A stretch of DNA of 28,228 nucleotides from JAVBKA01 sp031546715 (GTDB taxonomy: Bacteria; Bacillota; Clostridia; Oscillospirales; UBA929): contig JAVBKA010000069.1 of assembly GCA_031546715.1 (NCBI GenBank), forward strand, positions 1 through 28,228, read 5' to 3'. Of the stretch, positions 13,505 through 20,984 are shown one piece after another. The position numbers and the translations under genes were made by a program. Below the pieces are notes generated by a model. That model ran no database searches and was not told where the DNA came from. It saw nothing but the letters and a program-made list of their open reading frames with translations. Positions within the stretch are counted from its first letter, which is position 1, and each line of letters opens with the position of its first letter.

Positions 13505-15316
13505 TTAATATTTACCAAAATCACCGTCTGCATTTGGGCTGTAAGAGCTCTTTGCAGGCATTGCAATTCTCTTTTTGGATGCGCCTGAAGATGACAGTCT
13601 TGGTGAAGAGTTTGCGCCTTTGATTTTAAACTGCGAAATCAAACCTTCGAGCATATTGGACTGACTGCTCATTTCTTCGGAAGCGGCGGCACTTTCTTCG
13701 GCTGTTGCGCTGTTTTGCTGGACGACCTGCGCTACTTGGTCAATACCGCTGTTAATCTGAACAATACCAAGTGATTGCTCCTCGGAGGAACGAGCGATAT
13801 CGGTAACAATCATAGTTGATTCGTTGATGCCCTTAACAATTTCGTTCAAAGATAAAGAGGTTTCTTCCGCAATCTTTGCACCAAGTTGAGCTTTTTCCAT
13901 GGAGTTAGCGATAAGACCGCCTGTATCCTTCGCTGCTGCAGCAGACTTGGCTGCAAGACTACGAACTTCTTCTGCGACAACCGCGAAGCCTTTACCGTGC
14001 TGTCCTGCACGAGCTGCTTCAACGGCAGCGTTGAGAGCGAGGATATTTGTTTGGAATGCGATATCGTCGATAACCTTAATAACTTTGTTAATGCTCTGGC
14101 TGGCGTCATTAATTTCCTTAACGGCAGTCATCATTTGATCCATTTGGTCTGCGCCCTTCTGAGCGTTGCCTTTTACTGCGTCAGACAGGGATGCGGCTTT
14201 TTTAGCGAGAACAGCGTTGTCCTTAGTTTTCTGAGCAATTTCAGAAATGGAGCTTGAAAGCTGTTCAACTGCGGCTGCTTGTTCTGTTGAGCCTTGTGCG
14301 AGGCTTTGACTACCATCAGCGATTTGCTTAGAGCCTGTGGCGACCTGCGAAGTTGCGCTATTAATTTCGGAGAACATATCATTGAGGTTATTCTGCATTT
14401 TTACAAGAGAAACGCCCAATGTATCTTTGTCAGACAAGGTAACGATATCGCTGGTTAAATCTCCGTCTGCGACTGTCTGTAGTGAAGCTGCTGCACGGCT
14501 GATATGCGCCAGTAATCCTCTAAATGCTGTAATTATGTTTCCGACTTCATCTCTATTTTTTGAGTCAATGTCCATTGCGGCGGACAGGTCATGAGGTACG
14601 TCTAGGTTGCCGGTGGTGCCAACCTGAGTCATTAAGGTGTTTACGCGAGCTAATGGTTTGCTGATAAGGCTTGAGATATAGAACGCTAAAACTAGCGAGA
14701 ATATAACAGCTACTACCAGTACTACTACAAGGATGATAGTCATTCTAACAAAAAGTGCTGTGTTCCCGTCAACTGCGGCCTTTGCGCCCTCATTATTTAA
14801 CTGCGCACATTTAGCTAAATCCGCTGCTAAAGCAACCGCACGTGTGGTGGCATATTCGTTAAGTATAGTCATAGCCTCTGCGTTTTTATTTTGTCCTCCG
14901 AGGTCCTTAACGGTTACTGTGATATTATGAAATTCGACAGAATAGTTTTCCTTGAAGCTGGCAAAGGTTTCCTCGTCTTCAGTGGAATCGTCAGTACGAT
15001 CAATTGTCTTTTCATATGCAGCTATATGACCAAGCATTTCATTTTCCAGTGTTTGCATTTTTGTCACTGCATTTTTAAAACCGTCATCCTCGGCATTATA
15101 CATAATAAAATTACGAATTTCAACGCGTTGCGCCTGATAATTTACAGCAACATCTCCGATTGCGGCAATTGCAAGTAGATTTGAGGTATACATTTCATCA
15201 TCTGCGGCGTTAATCTGCGACATACCAACAATGCCAACTCCGCCGATAAAGATAGCTAATACCACAACGAGTAAAAAGCTTACTATAAGCTTAACTGCAA
15301 TTTTTAAATTCTTCAA
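13505..15316 (-). CDS. Methyl-accepting chemotaxis protein (4-helix-bundle sensor type)
   Basis: A 603-residue transmembrane chemoreceptor that signals to CheA/CheW. Helix one spans about 9-32. An extracytoplasmic four-helix-bundle-like sensor covers about 35-188, and helix two about 192-216. A HAMP domain follows (SKPLARVNTLM onward), then the cytoplasmic hairpin with the invariant tip (FQTNILALNAAVEAARAG, GKGFAVVAEEVRSLA). The C-terminus ends GDFGKY, with no CheR-binding pentapeptide. It starts with TTG at 15316 behind GAGGAG. The roughly 290-nt leader carries a c-di-GMP-I riboswitch and terminator-like hairpins, so expression is expected to respond to c-di-GMP. No chemotaxis genes flank it, though motAB lie 8 kb away. 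Confidence 0.94.
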   Translation of the reverse strand: MKNLKIAVKLIVSFLLVVVLAIFIGGVGIVGMSQINAADDEMYTSNLLAIAAIGDVAVNYQAQRVEIRNFIMYNAEDDGFKNAVTKMQTLENEMLGHIAAYEKTIDRTDDSTEDEETFASFKENYSVEFHNITVTVKDLGGQNKNAEAMTILNEYATTRAVALAADLAKCAQLNNEGAKAAVDGNTALFVRMTIILVVVLVVAVIFSLVLAFYISSLISKPLARVNTLMTQVGTTGNLDVPHDLSAAMDIDSKNRDEVGNIITAFRGLLAHISRAAASLQTVADGDLTSDIVTLSDKDTLGVSLVKMQNNLNDMFSEINSATSQVATGSKQIADGSQSLAQGSTEQAAAVEQLSSSISEIAQKTKDNAVLAKKAASLSDAVKGNAQKGADQMDQMMTAVKEINDASQSINKVIKVIDDIAFQTNILALNAAVEAARAGQHGKGFAVVAEEVRSLAAKSAAAAKDTGGLIANSMEKAQLGAKIAEETSLSLNEIVKGINESTMIVTDIARSSEEQSLGIVQINSGIDQVAQVVQQNSATAEESAAASEEMSSQSNMLEGLISQFKIKGANSSPRLSSSGASKKRIAMPAKSSYSPNADGDFGKY

Positions 15317-15354
15317 TTTGAAATCTCCTCAATAATGAAATAATACAACCATGT

Positions 15355-15425
15355 AAAACCTGACGCGAATAATTCGCCGCATCAGGATCGCGGCCAAGAA
15401 ACGATATAAGGCGGAATTTTCTTGG
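15355..15425 (-). terminator. Expression platform of the riboswitch: two hairpins, the second with T-run
   Basis: On the minus strand a hairpin with 8-bp arms CCAAGAAA/TTTCTTGG (15394-15401 with 15418-15425) begins at the 3-prime edge of the aptamer. It is followed by a 9-bp stem with one G-T pair (15359-15367 with 15378-15386) running into TTTT (15355-15358). The latter is a terminator candidate and the former could be the competing fold. Which state ligand favours cannot be decided by eye. Confidence 0.65.
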
Positions 15426-15520
15426 CAACTGGCAACCAATGTGCTGTGCCTATAGCACATAAGGTCCTATAGTTTTGCGTCCCAATCTTTCGACTGGTTT
15501 GCCCTAACAGCTCGATTCCG
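15425..15520 (-). promoter_or_regulatory. c-di-GMP-I riboswitch (GEMM-I)
   Basis: On the minus strand the hallmark core is present: GGGCAAACC, then a short stem capped by the GNRA loop GAAA, then GGGACGCAAA-ACTATAGGACCT, a second hairpin (ATGTGCT...AGCACAT), and closing GGTTGCCA. Order and bases match the class-I c-di-GMP aptamer typified by Vc2 of Vibrio cholerae. A consensus promoter lies about 60 nt upstream, and the chemoreceptor gene is the only gene downstream. Confidence 0.93.
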
Positions 15521-15575
15521 CTCCTTTCGTTCTCATATTTCACCAGAAAAAGACACACAATGTCATAATTATTGC

Positions 15576-15604
15576 ATTATATCATCTATGTAAAAAGCTG
15601 TCAA
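15576..15604 (-). promoter_or_regulatory. Sigma-A promoter for the riboswitch-chemoreceptor transcript
   Basis: Consensus TTGACA-like box (plus-strand TGTCAA, 15599-15604, reads TTGACA) and TATAAT (15576-15581), 17 bp apart. Transcription should start near 15569, ahead of the aptamer. Confidence 0.85.
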
Positions 15605-15696
15605 CATTTTTTTATGCAAAAATCATATTCTCCGCTTCTTAAAACCTTTATAACCTTAAACTAATTGCGGAAAAACTACACTTAACACATACGCTT

Positions 15697-15727
15697 TTTA
15701 GGACGAGTGACCCTTACTCGTCCTAAA
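15697..15727. terminator. 12-bp hairpin after the phage-like gene
   Basis: TTTAGGACGAGT (15697-15708) pairs perfectly with 15716-15727 around a 7-nt loop. It sits 19 nt past the stop of the minus-strand gene at 15747. No T-run follows on the minus strand. On the plus strand the flank is TATTTCTTTT, so polarity is uncertain. Confidence 0.5.
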
Positions 15728-15746
15728 TATTTCTTTTATGTAAAAA

Positions 15747-16010
15747 CTATGAAATAGTAAATCGCCTCGTCTCTGTTTTTATAACAAATTGTTCGTATAA
15801 TGCTTCATGGACTTTTTTAAAGGTCGCTGAATCAAATCTGCTCTGCAGATACTTTTTCCATCTCACATCATACCCGTCAACAACCACATCCTCTTGCTCT
15901 CCAAGAAAGTCTTTAATCTCCGTTTCGACAGCGTCTAGCCTGTCTTCAAGCTCTTTTATACTTCGCTTTAGTGATTTATATTCAGAAACCTGCTTTGATA
16001 ATGGGTGCAT
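15747..16010 (-). CDS. Small protein resembling phage YqaJ-associated proteins
   Basis: An 87-residue protein with an N-terminal coiled coil (residues about 5-40, SLKRSIKELEDRLDAVETEI) and a C-terminal segment WKKYLQSRFDSATFKKVHEA ending TETRRFTIS. The pattern W-x3-SRFD-x3-FKK-x-HE-LYEQ-RRF resembles segments in Firmicute phages near YqaJ-type recombination nucleases; this is from memory. No nuclease residues are present. AAGGGA precedes the ATG. No other phage gene is nearby, so it may be an isolated remnant or domesticated gene. Confidence 0.55.
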   Translation of the reverse strand: MHPLSKQVSEYKSLKRSIKELEDRLDAVETEIKDFLGEQEDVVVDGYDVRWKKYLQSRFDSATFKKVHEALYEQFVIKTETRRFTIS

Positions 16011-16078
16011 TATATCATCCCTTCATAAATTAATGTGGCTTTTTCAATGAGAATTATAATAATAATATGTAAAATTTG

Positions 16079-16444
16079 TTAATTAAAGAACCGATTTATT
16101 TTAGGTGCAAATAATAGACAAGCCATTGAGCGATAATGCTCAATGGCTCGTCTATTATTGTATACTGCTAAAGGAAGAATTGAGGTTTTATGCTGTGCAA
16201 AGCTCCTTTGTTGGCGTTTCTCGCCTTTACCGATAAGACCAAGTTTCCATTGACGAAGCTTATTGTTCTTAAATTCAGGGGATTTTGATATTAAAATTAG
16301 ACCCGTAATCTGAATGCCAATTGCAATTCCCAGCAGAAGTCCATGGACAAGGACAGTTACTTCAAAAAAGTTATTTGCAGTTTGAATTGCGGCAAATAAA
16401 AGCGTACCAAGTCCGAATACTGTGTAGGATGTGTTTTTTTTCAT
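16079..16444 (-). CDS. Small membrane protein, C-terminus possibly altered
   Basis: A 121-residue frame with two membrane helices (residues about 8-28 and 32-52) followed by a basic region. The tail from about residue 75 on is unlike a membrane-protein end and is partly encoded by a 50-nt hairpin (16110-16159). The native protein may have been shorter and extended by insertion or frameshift. It starts 11 nt after the stop of the preceding membrane protein, so it is third in the XRE operon. No function is recognised. Confidence 0.5.
   Translation of the reverse strand: MKKNTSYTVFGLGTLLFAAIQTANNFFEVTVLVHGLLLGIAIGIQITGLILISKSPEFKNNKLRQWKLGLIGKGEKRQQRSFAQHKTSILPLAVYNNRRAIEHYRSMACLLFAPKINRFFN
16110..16159. 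repeat. Long interrupted hairpin inside the small membrane-protein ORF
   Basis: Arms 16110-16119 and 16150-16159 (10 bp), one A-C mismatch, then 16121-16131 and 16138-16148 (11 bp) around the loop GATAAT. This gives a 50-nt nearly perfect palindrome with AT-rich ends. It may be the end of the operon or a small palindromic insertion element. Confidence 0.75.
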
Positions 16445-16455
16445 TATGATTTCCC

Positions 16456-16899
16456 CTAAAATTTATTGCGATAGTAAAGTTTTAACATTAAACGAATGAT
16501 AACAACAAATGCTACTGCACCTAAGAGAGTTAAAAACACCTTTTGGTCAAAATACCCTGAAATTACTGCCGCTACAACTAAGCCGAAGGTGACCAGCTCC
16601 ATTCCCACTGAGCCTGATTTCTGCTGAATCATCAGCGTTCTTTCGTCCGTTTCTTCAATGTAAATTTTCTTTAATGCCTCTTCATTTCTAAGCGTAGCAC
16701 TGTATCTGACTGTGTAGTAGACAAGGACTATTTCCACTGTTAAAAAGATACCCGCCTGAAATCCCCGTATAAAATCCGAAATATGGGTATCATCATGATT
16801 TAGAAAAAGCATAAGGGAAGCCATTATCAGCGAAAACACTATTAACATTGTGCAAATATAAATAACTCTCTGCCGTAGTTTTTGCTTAAACTGTTCCAC
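16456..16899 (-). CDS. Four-helix membrane protein paired with an XRE regulator
   Basis: A 147-residue protein with four predicted helices (about 12-33, 44-65, 100-118, 123-141). Between helices two and three lies the hydrophilic loop EEALKKIYIEETDERTLMIQ, which fits the DUF6442/DUF2178 group of small membrane proteins often encoded next to short XRE regulators; the family number is from memory. It starts with GTG, whose G is the last base of the regulator's stop codon (TAGTG), so translation is coupled. Biochemical role unknown. Confidence 0.7.
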   Translation of the reverse strand: MEQFKQKLRQRVIYICTMLIVFSLIMASLMLFLNHDDTHISDFIRGFQAGIFLTVEIVLVYYTVRYSATLRNEEALKKIYIEETDERTLMIQQKSGSVGMELVTFGLVVAAVISGYFDQKVFLTLLGAVAFVVIIRLMLKLYYRNKF

Positions 16900-17108
16900 T
16901 AAAAAAACAACTCCTCTTCGGAAAAATCAAAGACTTCTTCGATGGTTTTTCCAAAATATTTTGCAATTCGATATGCTAGAACTAACGACGCAGTGTATTT
17001 TCCAACCTCCAGCGAGGTTATTGTCTGCCGTGTCACCCCAACGGCAAGTGCTAACTCCTCTTGTGACAGCTTCCGCTCCTTCCGAAGCTCCGGAATCATT
17101 GTTTTCAC
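16899..17108 (-). CDS. Short XRE-family transcriptional regulator
   Basis: A 69-residue single-domain DNA-binding protein with a classic Cro/cI helix-turn-helix (LSQEELALAVGVTRQTITSL, residues 14-33; then EVGKYTASLVLAYRIAKYFG). It has the usual ending with an acidic EEVFDF segment. GAGGTGA precedes the ATG. It heads a three-gene operon with two membrane proteins and probably represses its own promoter, where three evenly spaced CTTTGCA repeats lie. Confidence 0.9.
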   Translation of the reverse strand: MKTMIPELRKERKLSQEELALAVGVTRQTITSLEVGKYTASLVLAYRIAKYFGKTIEEVFDFSEEELFF

Positions 17109-17165
17109 CTCATCACCTCAATTTCAATCTGTGACTGACGTTTTCTTATTAAAATGCATAGCTTG

Positions 17166-17218
17166 CTTTGCATTTTTAGTATAGTATACTTTGCATCAAA
17201 TGTCAAGCGCGCTTTGCA
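17166..17218 (-). promoter_or_regulatory. XRE operon promoter with three CTTTGCA repeats at 23-bp intervals
   Basis: On the minus strand TTGACA (17201-17206) and TATACT (17178-17183) are 17 bp apart. The heptamer CTTTGCA (plus strand) occurs at 17166, 17189 and 17212, exactly 23 bp apart: downstream of -10, within the spacer and upstream of -35. This is the layout expected of an autoregulatory operator, though which protein binds is inferred. Confidence 0.75.
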
Positions 17219-17251
17219 AAAAAGATAATATTTATTTTGTATCTCTTATTC

Positions 17252-17280
17252 CTTGGCAACTTATTATACAGGAAGTATAA
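17252..17280 (+). promoter_or_regulatory. Sigma-A-type promoter for the signal-peptide ORF
   Basis: TTGGCA (17252-17257) and TATAAT (17275-17280) with a 17-bp spacer, pointing toward the small ORF at 17344. It is divergent from the XRE promoter. Confidence 0.6.
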
Positions 17281-17343
17281 TAAAGCATATTCCTCAACGG
17301 TTAAACTACAACAATATCTACATATAGTATCGGAGCAGCGAAA

Positions 17344-17454
17344 ATGAACGCACTAAAGAAATCGCTGTCTGTTTTTATCAGCATTCTCTGTTTACTCGTT
17401 CTACTGTCGCCGCTCGTATTTGCTAATATAGTTTCGATAAAAACGAAATGCTGA
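17344..17454 (+). CDS. Tiny signal-peptide ORF (36 residues), possible secreted peptide or gene remnant
   Basis: The frame encodes NALKKSLSVFISILCLLVLL followed by SPLVFA, a textbook signal peptide, and then only about ten residues ending in Cys. It has GGAG 8 nt before the ATG and a 17-bp-spaced promoter 64 nt upstream, so it looks expressed. Its last 32 nt overlap, antisense, the end of the histidine kinase gene. Either it is a small exported peptide or the 5-prime stub of a truncated secreted-protein gene; the overlap favours the latter slightly. Confidence 0.45.
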   Translation: MNALKKSLSVFISILCLLVLLSPLVFANIVSIKTKC

Positions 17455-18409
17455 CGCAGGTGCCTTTGTCTACGGCTGAGGTTATGCTAACCTCATGCCC
17501 TAGCTGTTTTGAGATATGCTTTACCATGGCTAAGCCGATACCAGTGGCATTTCTGTCTGACCGTCCGTTTTTTCCAGTGTAAAAAAGCTCGAAAACCCTG
17601 TTTATATCCTCCGGTGATATGCCGATACCTTCGTCACTTATTTTTAGGACTGTTCGCTTACCCTCAACTGCTATGTCAAAATACACCTTGCCTTCGGGCT
17701 TGCTGTATTTTATCGCATTGGAAATAATCTGTTCAAGGATATAGGTACACCACTTTTTGTCGGTGTATACTAATGCCGTCCCCTCGCAGAGCCTTGGATA
17801 CACGGCTGAGTATATAAAGTCTCGGCGTTTTTCATTAATAACAGCACTTAACAGCTCATGTAGCTCAATACATTCAGGCACATAATCGTTAGAAAACTCA
17901 TCTAATCTGAGTACATTTAACGCCTGTTCTAAATTCTTTTTCAGCTTTTCATTTTCTGAATTTATATCCGCAAGTACTTCTTGACTGTCTTTAGCGCAGG
18001 CAAGCTCAATCACTGCAACTGAGGATTTCATGTTGTGAATAAAACTGGTGAACAGCGAATTTCGCCCCGCAAGCTTCTGATTCATATCGGAAATTACAGC
18101 TCCATGCGACTTGTGCAGCCCTTGAATCGCTCTAAAAATCTCCTGCTCCTTGCCGCTTTCGCCGTAAAACTCGCCGTCGCCTGATTGAATAACAGCTTCA
18201 AGACTTTTGTAAAAGCTATTGAGGGCAAACGCTTTAATCGAAAGATATACCAAAAGGCAAACCGCACTTAAAACAATGGGATAGAAAACATATACTTTTT
18301 CTTGCATAAGGTTAAAAATCAATATCAACACTGCGGCGTTCACACAATGGGCGAAAATTGCTTTTCGTTCGCTCTCAAGCGTTTTGTATATCAGACGCAT
18401 TAAGGGCAT
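17423..18409 (-). CDS. Sensor histidine kinase, intramembrane-sensing (BceS-like) type
   Basis: About 328 residues. Two helices (about 18-34 and 41-60) are joined by a loop of a few residues, so there is no extracellular sensor domain, as in kinases that sense through a partner transporter. FIHNMKSSVAVIELA holds the phospho-accepting histidine (H125). EQIISNAIKYSKP (N box), DEGIGI (G1) and NATGIGLAMVKHI (G2) form the ATPase domain. I place the start at ATG 18409 since GAGGTG precedes it; a GTG at 18418 is also possible. The start overlaps the response regulator gene by about 35 nt. It probably responds to the state of the adjacent ABC exporter. Confidence 0.86.
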   Translation of the reverse strand: MPLMRLIYKTLESERKAIFAHCVNAAVLILIFNLMQEKVYVFYPIVLSAVCLLVYLSIKAFALNSFYKSLEAVIQSGDGEFYGESGKEQEIFRAIQGLHKSHGAVISDMNQKLAGRNSLFTSFIHNMKSSVAVIELACAKDSQEVLADINSENEKLKKNLEQALNVLRLDEFSNDYVPECIELHELLSAVINEKRRDFIYSAVYPRLCEGTALVYTDKKWCTYILEQIISNAIKYSKPEGKVYFDIAVEGKRTVLKISDEGIGISPEDINRVFELFYTGKNGRSDRNATGIGLAMVKHISKQLGHEVSITSAVDKGTCVSISFLSKLY

Positions 18410-19058
18410 AACCCACACCTCTTTTTGTATTGATTGCTCCGTCTAGCCCAAGCTCAGACAGCTTCTTTTTCACCCTTGTAATGTTGACAGTGAGGGTGTT
18501 GTCATCCACAAAGCTGCTATCATCCCACAGTTCCTCTAAAAGCTGTTCCCGCGTCACAATTTGTCCGCTGTTGCGCATCAAAATCCGCAAAACCTTGTAT
18601 TCATTTTTTGAAAGCTCAACAGACATCCCTTGATGGCACATGCTCATTGTGTCCTCGTCAAGGCTGAATGTGCCAGAGGTCACTTTTGAGGCTTGACTGT
18701 CCGTCCGTCTGAGCATGGCGTTTATTTTCGCCAGTAAAACCCCGATGGCGAAGGGCTTTGTAACATAATCGTCAGCCCCCAGCTCCATTCCTCGGATTTG
18801 CTCACTTTCATCGTTAAGTGCGGAAATAATTATTATGGGAATCTTGTAATGCTTTCGTATCAGCTTTAAGTAATAAAACCCGTCAAATTTCGGCAGAGTA
18901 ATGTCCAGTAATATAAGCTTCGGGGCAATGGATGCCACAGTATCAAGTACTGCGTCGTAATCCTTCACAATATGAGGCTCAAAATCGTACGCACTTAAGT
19001 AATCGCATATATATTTTTGAAGCTGTTCATTGTCCTCTATCAGCAACACCCTGTTCAT
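18375..19058 (-). CDS. OmpR-family response regulator
   Basis: A 227-residue regulator with a receiver domain (residues 1-115; acidic pocket E8-D9, phospho-acceptor D52 in LLDITLP, K101 in YVTKPFA) and a C-terminal winged helix (about 130-222; NSGQIVTREQLLEELWDD, NTLTVNITRVKKKL, RGVGYAL). It is cotranscribed with the kinase, whose start it overlaps, and lies 82 nt after the ABC ATPase gene. It most likely activates the ABC transporter promoter at 20985-21013. Confidence 0.93.
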   Translation of the reverse strand: MNRVLLIEDNEQLQKYICDYLSAYDFEPHIVKDYDAVLDTVASIAPKLILLDITLPKFDGFYYLKLIRKHYKIPIIIISALNDESEQIRGMELGADDYVTKPFAIGVLLAKINAMLRRTDSQASKVTSGTFSLDEDTMSMCHQGMSVELSKNEYKVLRILMRNSGQIVTREQLLEELWDDSSFVDDNTLTVNITRVKKKLSELGLDGAINTKRGVGYALNASDIQNA

Positions 19059-19077
19059 TTTTCACTCTCCTATCGCA

Positions 19078-19126
19078 ATGTCCGCCAAACAAATGCGAAT
19101 TACGTTCACATTAGTCCAGCGGACAT
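19078..19126. repeat. Inverted repeat between the ABC ATPase and response regulator genes
   Basis: ATGTCCGC (19078-19085) and GCGGACAT (19119-19126) form an 8-bp stem with a 33-nt loop just upstream of the regulator's ribosome site. It could tune expression of the two-component genes relative to the transporter, or serve as an operator. Confidence 0.4.
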
Positions 19127-19140
19127 ACTTATTCTCTTAA

Positions 19141-19815
19141 CTAATTTGCCGTCAGCTTGCCGTTTTCCATTTTGTACACTGTGTCTACAAGGTCAAGAAT
19201 GCGCACATCATGGGTGACAATAAGTGCCGCCTTGCCAAACTTTTTCGTTTCCTTGCGAATAAGCTCAACTACTTGCCTGCCACGTTCGCCGTCCAAACTT
19301 GAGGTCGGCTCGTCCGCCAAAATAACATCAGGCTGATTCATAAACGCACGGGCAATGGCGACTCTCTGCTTTTCGCCTACCGAAAGCTGTTTTGGGAATG
19401 CTTTGAGACGATTTGATAAGCCTAAATCCGACAAAAGGCTTGCCGCATAATCATTTTTACTGCTCTTTGAGTATATTTTGCTCATAAACTCCAGTTGTTC
19501 CTTCACCGTAAGGAACGGTACTAGCTGATGAGTTTGAAAAATGAAACCGATTTGTTCTCTGCGAATTTTCGTCCAATTCTTCTTATTTTCAGCAGAGATA
19601 ACAGTGTCTCCGATTGTAACGTTACCCGAGGTGGCAGACAGCAACGCTCCCGCGATAGAAAGCAGTGTCGTCTTACCTGAGCCTGACGGACCTAAAATCG
19701 CAGCAAATTCGCCGGGTTTCACCTTTAATGAAACATTCTGCAAAACATTGCTTATGCCTTCGCCGTCCTTATAAGTCTTTGAAACATTATTGATTTGTAA
19801 TGCAAACTGTCCCAT
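19141..19815 (-). CDS. ABC transporter ATPase, MacB/LolD type
   Basis: A 224-residue nucleotide-binding protein. Walker A GPSGSGKTT (42-50), Q-loop Q94, signature LSVGEKQR (144-151, a variant of LSGGQ), Walker B VILADEPTSSLD and the switch histidine in LIVTHD are intact. This subfamily pairs with FtsX-like permeases and exports or extracts lipophilic compounds or peptides rather than importing. Its ATG overlaps the permease stop by one base (TAATG). The complex would contain two copies of each subunit. Confidence 0.92.
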   Translation of the reverse strand: MGQFALQINNVSKTYKDGEGISNVLQNVSLKVKPGEFAAILGPSGSGKTTLLSIAGALLSATSGNVTIGDTVISAENKKNWTKIRREQIGFIFQTHQLVPFLTVKEQLEFMSKIYSKSSKNDYAASLLSDLGLSNRLKAFPKQLSVGEKQRVAIARAFMNQPDVILADEPTSSLDGERGRQVVELIRKETKKFGKAALIVTHDVRILDLVDTVYKMENGKLTAN

Positions 19816-20903
19816 TAATCGTTACCTCCGATTGCAATAATAGGGTCAACCTTTGACACCTTTATCAGTGTAAACAGGCTGCTTACAACCGAAATAATCA
19901 CAAATAAGGCAGAAATAAAGCAGGCTTCAAGTACTGTTAATGCAAAGGGCATTTTCGCAGGCATCATAGCCGCCATCCCAAAGGTAAGCAAATCACCGAT
20001 GAGAACGCTGCAACCGGATATAATCAAAACCTGCCAAAAAATCATTGCTGAAATCGTTTTCATAGATGTACCAATTGCCTTTAGTGTTCCAAACTGACCA
20101 AGTCTCTGGATTGTGATAACATAGAAGAATATTCCCAGAATAACCGCCGAAACCACCAATAAAACATATAGGATCATACGAATCGTGGTTTGTTCCTGAG
20201 CATGTCCAGGAATCTTGGAAATTATATCGTTTTTGCTGAGCACGGCAATGCTCTCATTGTCTGCAAAGCCTGTGGCATCAGCGTCAGCGTCCTTTATGGC
20301 GACGGCGTTGTATGGCACTTCTGGGTTATTTGTCAGCTTACTGCGCATGGCTTGATATGTTCCAATTGTCATAACGCCCACGGAGGAGTGACCATAGCTT
20401 TCGCCCTTTGTAAAGCCCACTACCTTTAATGGAGTGTCTGAGGCGACGTCTTTTATAGTATCACCGATGGCAATGTCTTCGTCAATGAAGGTGTTGTTTA
20501 GGATTATTTCGTTCTCACCCAAGGTTTCGCTGCCGTCTATGACGTTTACCATCATAAAACTGCTGGTGTCAATTGCTAAGTATGTGCAGTCAATTTTTGT
20601 GTCGTCTCCTGTTTTGCTGATGGCTGTTCTCTGTAGGTTAAAGGCTGTAACCTCGCCGTAAAATGCGTCAATTTCGTCAACCTGAGCCTTGCTAAGCTCT
20701 GAACGGGTTATTATTTCGTCTGAATCTTCGGAAATTGCGTAAAATGCACCATCGCTGTTTTTTATGGTTGAGCTGGTTGCAGCCGCTAATCCATTGGCAA
20801 GTCCGCCAAGAAATAGCACCATAAAAGTCAGCAATACAAGAATTCCGGTTATTAGCCCGTACTTAGTCTTGTAGTACCGCAGTTCTTTCCACGCTAAAAA
20901 CAT
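19815..20903 (-). CDS. FtsX-like ABC transporter permease (single-FtsX, four-helix type)
   Basis: A 362-residue permease: helix one near the N-terminus (GILVLLTFMVLFLGG), a large extracellular domain of about 180 residues, then three C-terminal helices (about 235-262, 280-305, 330-350). This layout fits HrtB/DevC/MacB-type permeases, which move substrates by mechanotransmission. Start ATG 20903 is preferred to GTG 20909. It is the first gene of a four-gene operon with ATPase, regulator and kinase. In heme-stress systems (HrtAB/HssRS) the kinase has an extracellular sensor; here it does not, so the substrate is open (antimicrobial peptide, heme or other amphipathic compound). Confidence 0.85.
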   Translation of the reverse strand: MFLAWKELRYYKTKYGLITGILVLLTFMVLFLGGLANGLAAATSSTIKNSDGAFYAISEDSDEIITRSELSKAQVDEIDAFYGEVTAFNLQRTAISKTGDDTKIDCTYLAIDTSSFMMVNVIDGSETLGENEIILNNTFIDEDIAIGDTIKDVASDTPLKVVGFTKGESYGHSSVGVMTIGTYQAMRSKLTNNPEVPYNAVAIKDADADATGFADNESIAVLSKNDIISKIPGHAQEQTTIRMILYVLLVVSAVILGIFFYVITIQRLGQFGTLKAIGTSMKTISAMIFWQVLIISGCSVLIGDLLTFGMAAMMPAKMPFALTVLEACFISALFVIISVVSSLFTLIKVSKVDPIIAIGGND

Positions 20904-20984
20904 ACACACACTCTTTTCTTACCCATTTTTTATTTCTGTCCGCCACAGGCTGAAATCACCCATTGTGACACCGCAGTATTCTCA

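Noticed and set aside
13886..14257. A 123-codon plus-strand frame and other long antisense frames within the chemoreceptor gene
   Set aside because: They mirror the strongly conserved MCP coding frame, lack ribosome sites and have no recognisable product.
17423..20903. Naming the exporter operon HssRS-HrtAB (heme stress)
   Set aside because: The permease resembles HrtB in size, but the kinase has no extracellular sensor domain, unlike HssS.
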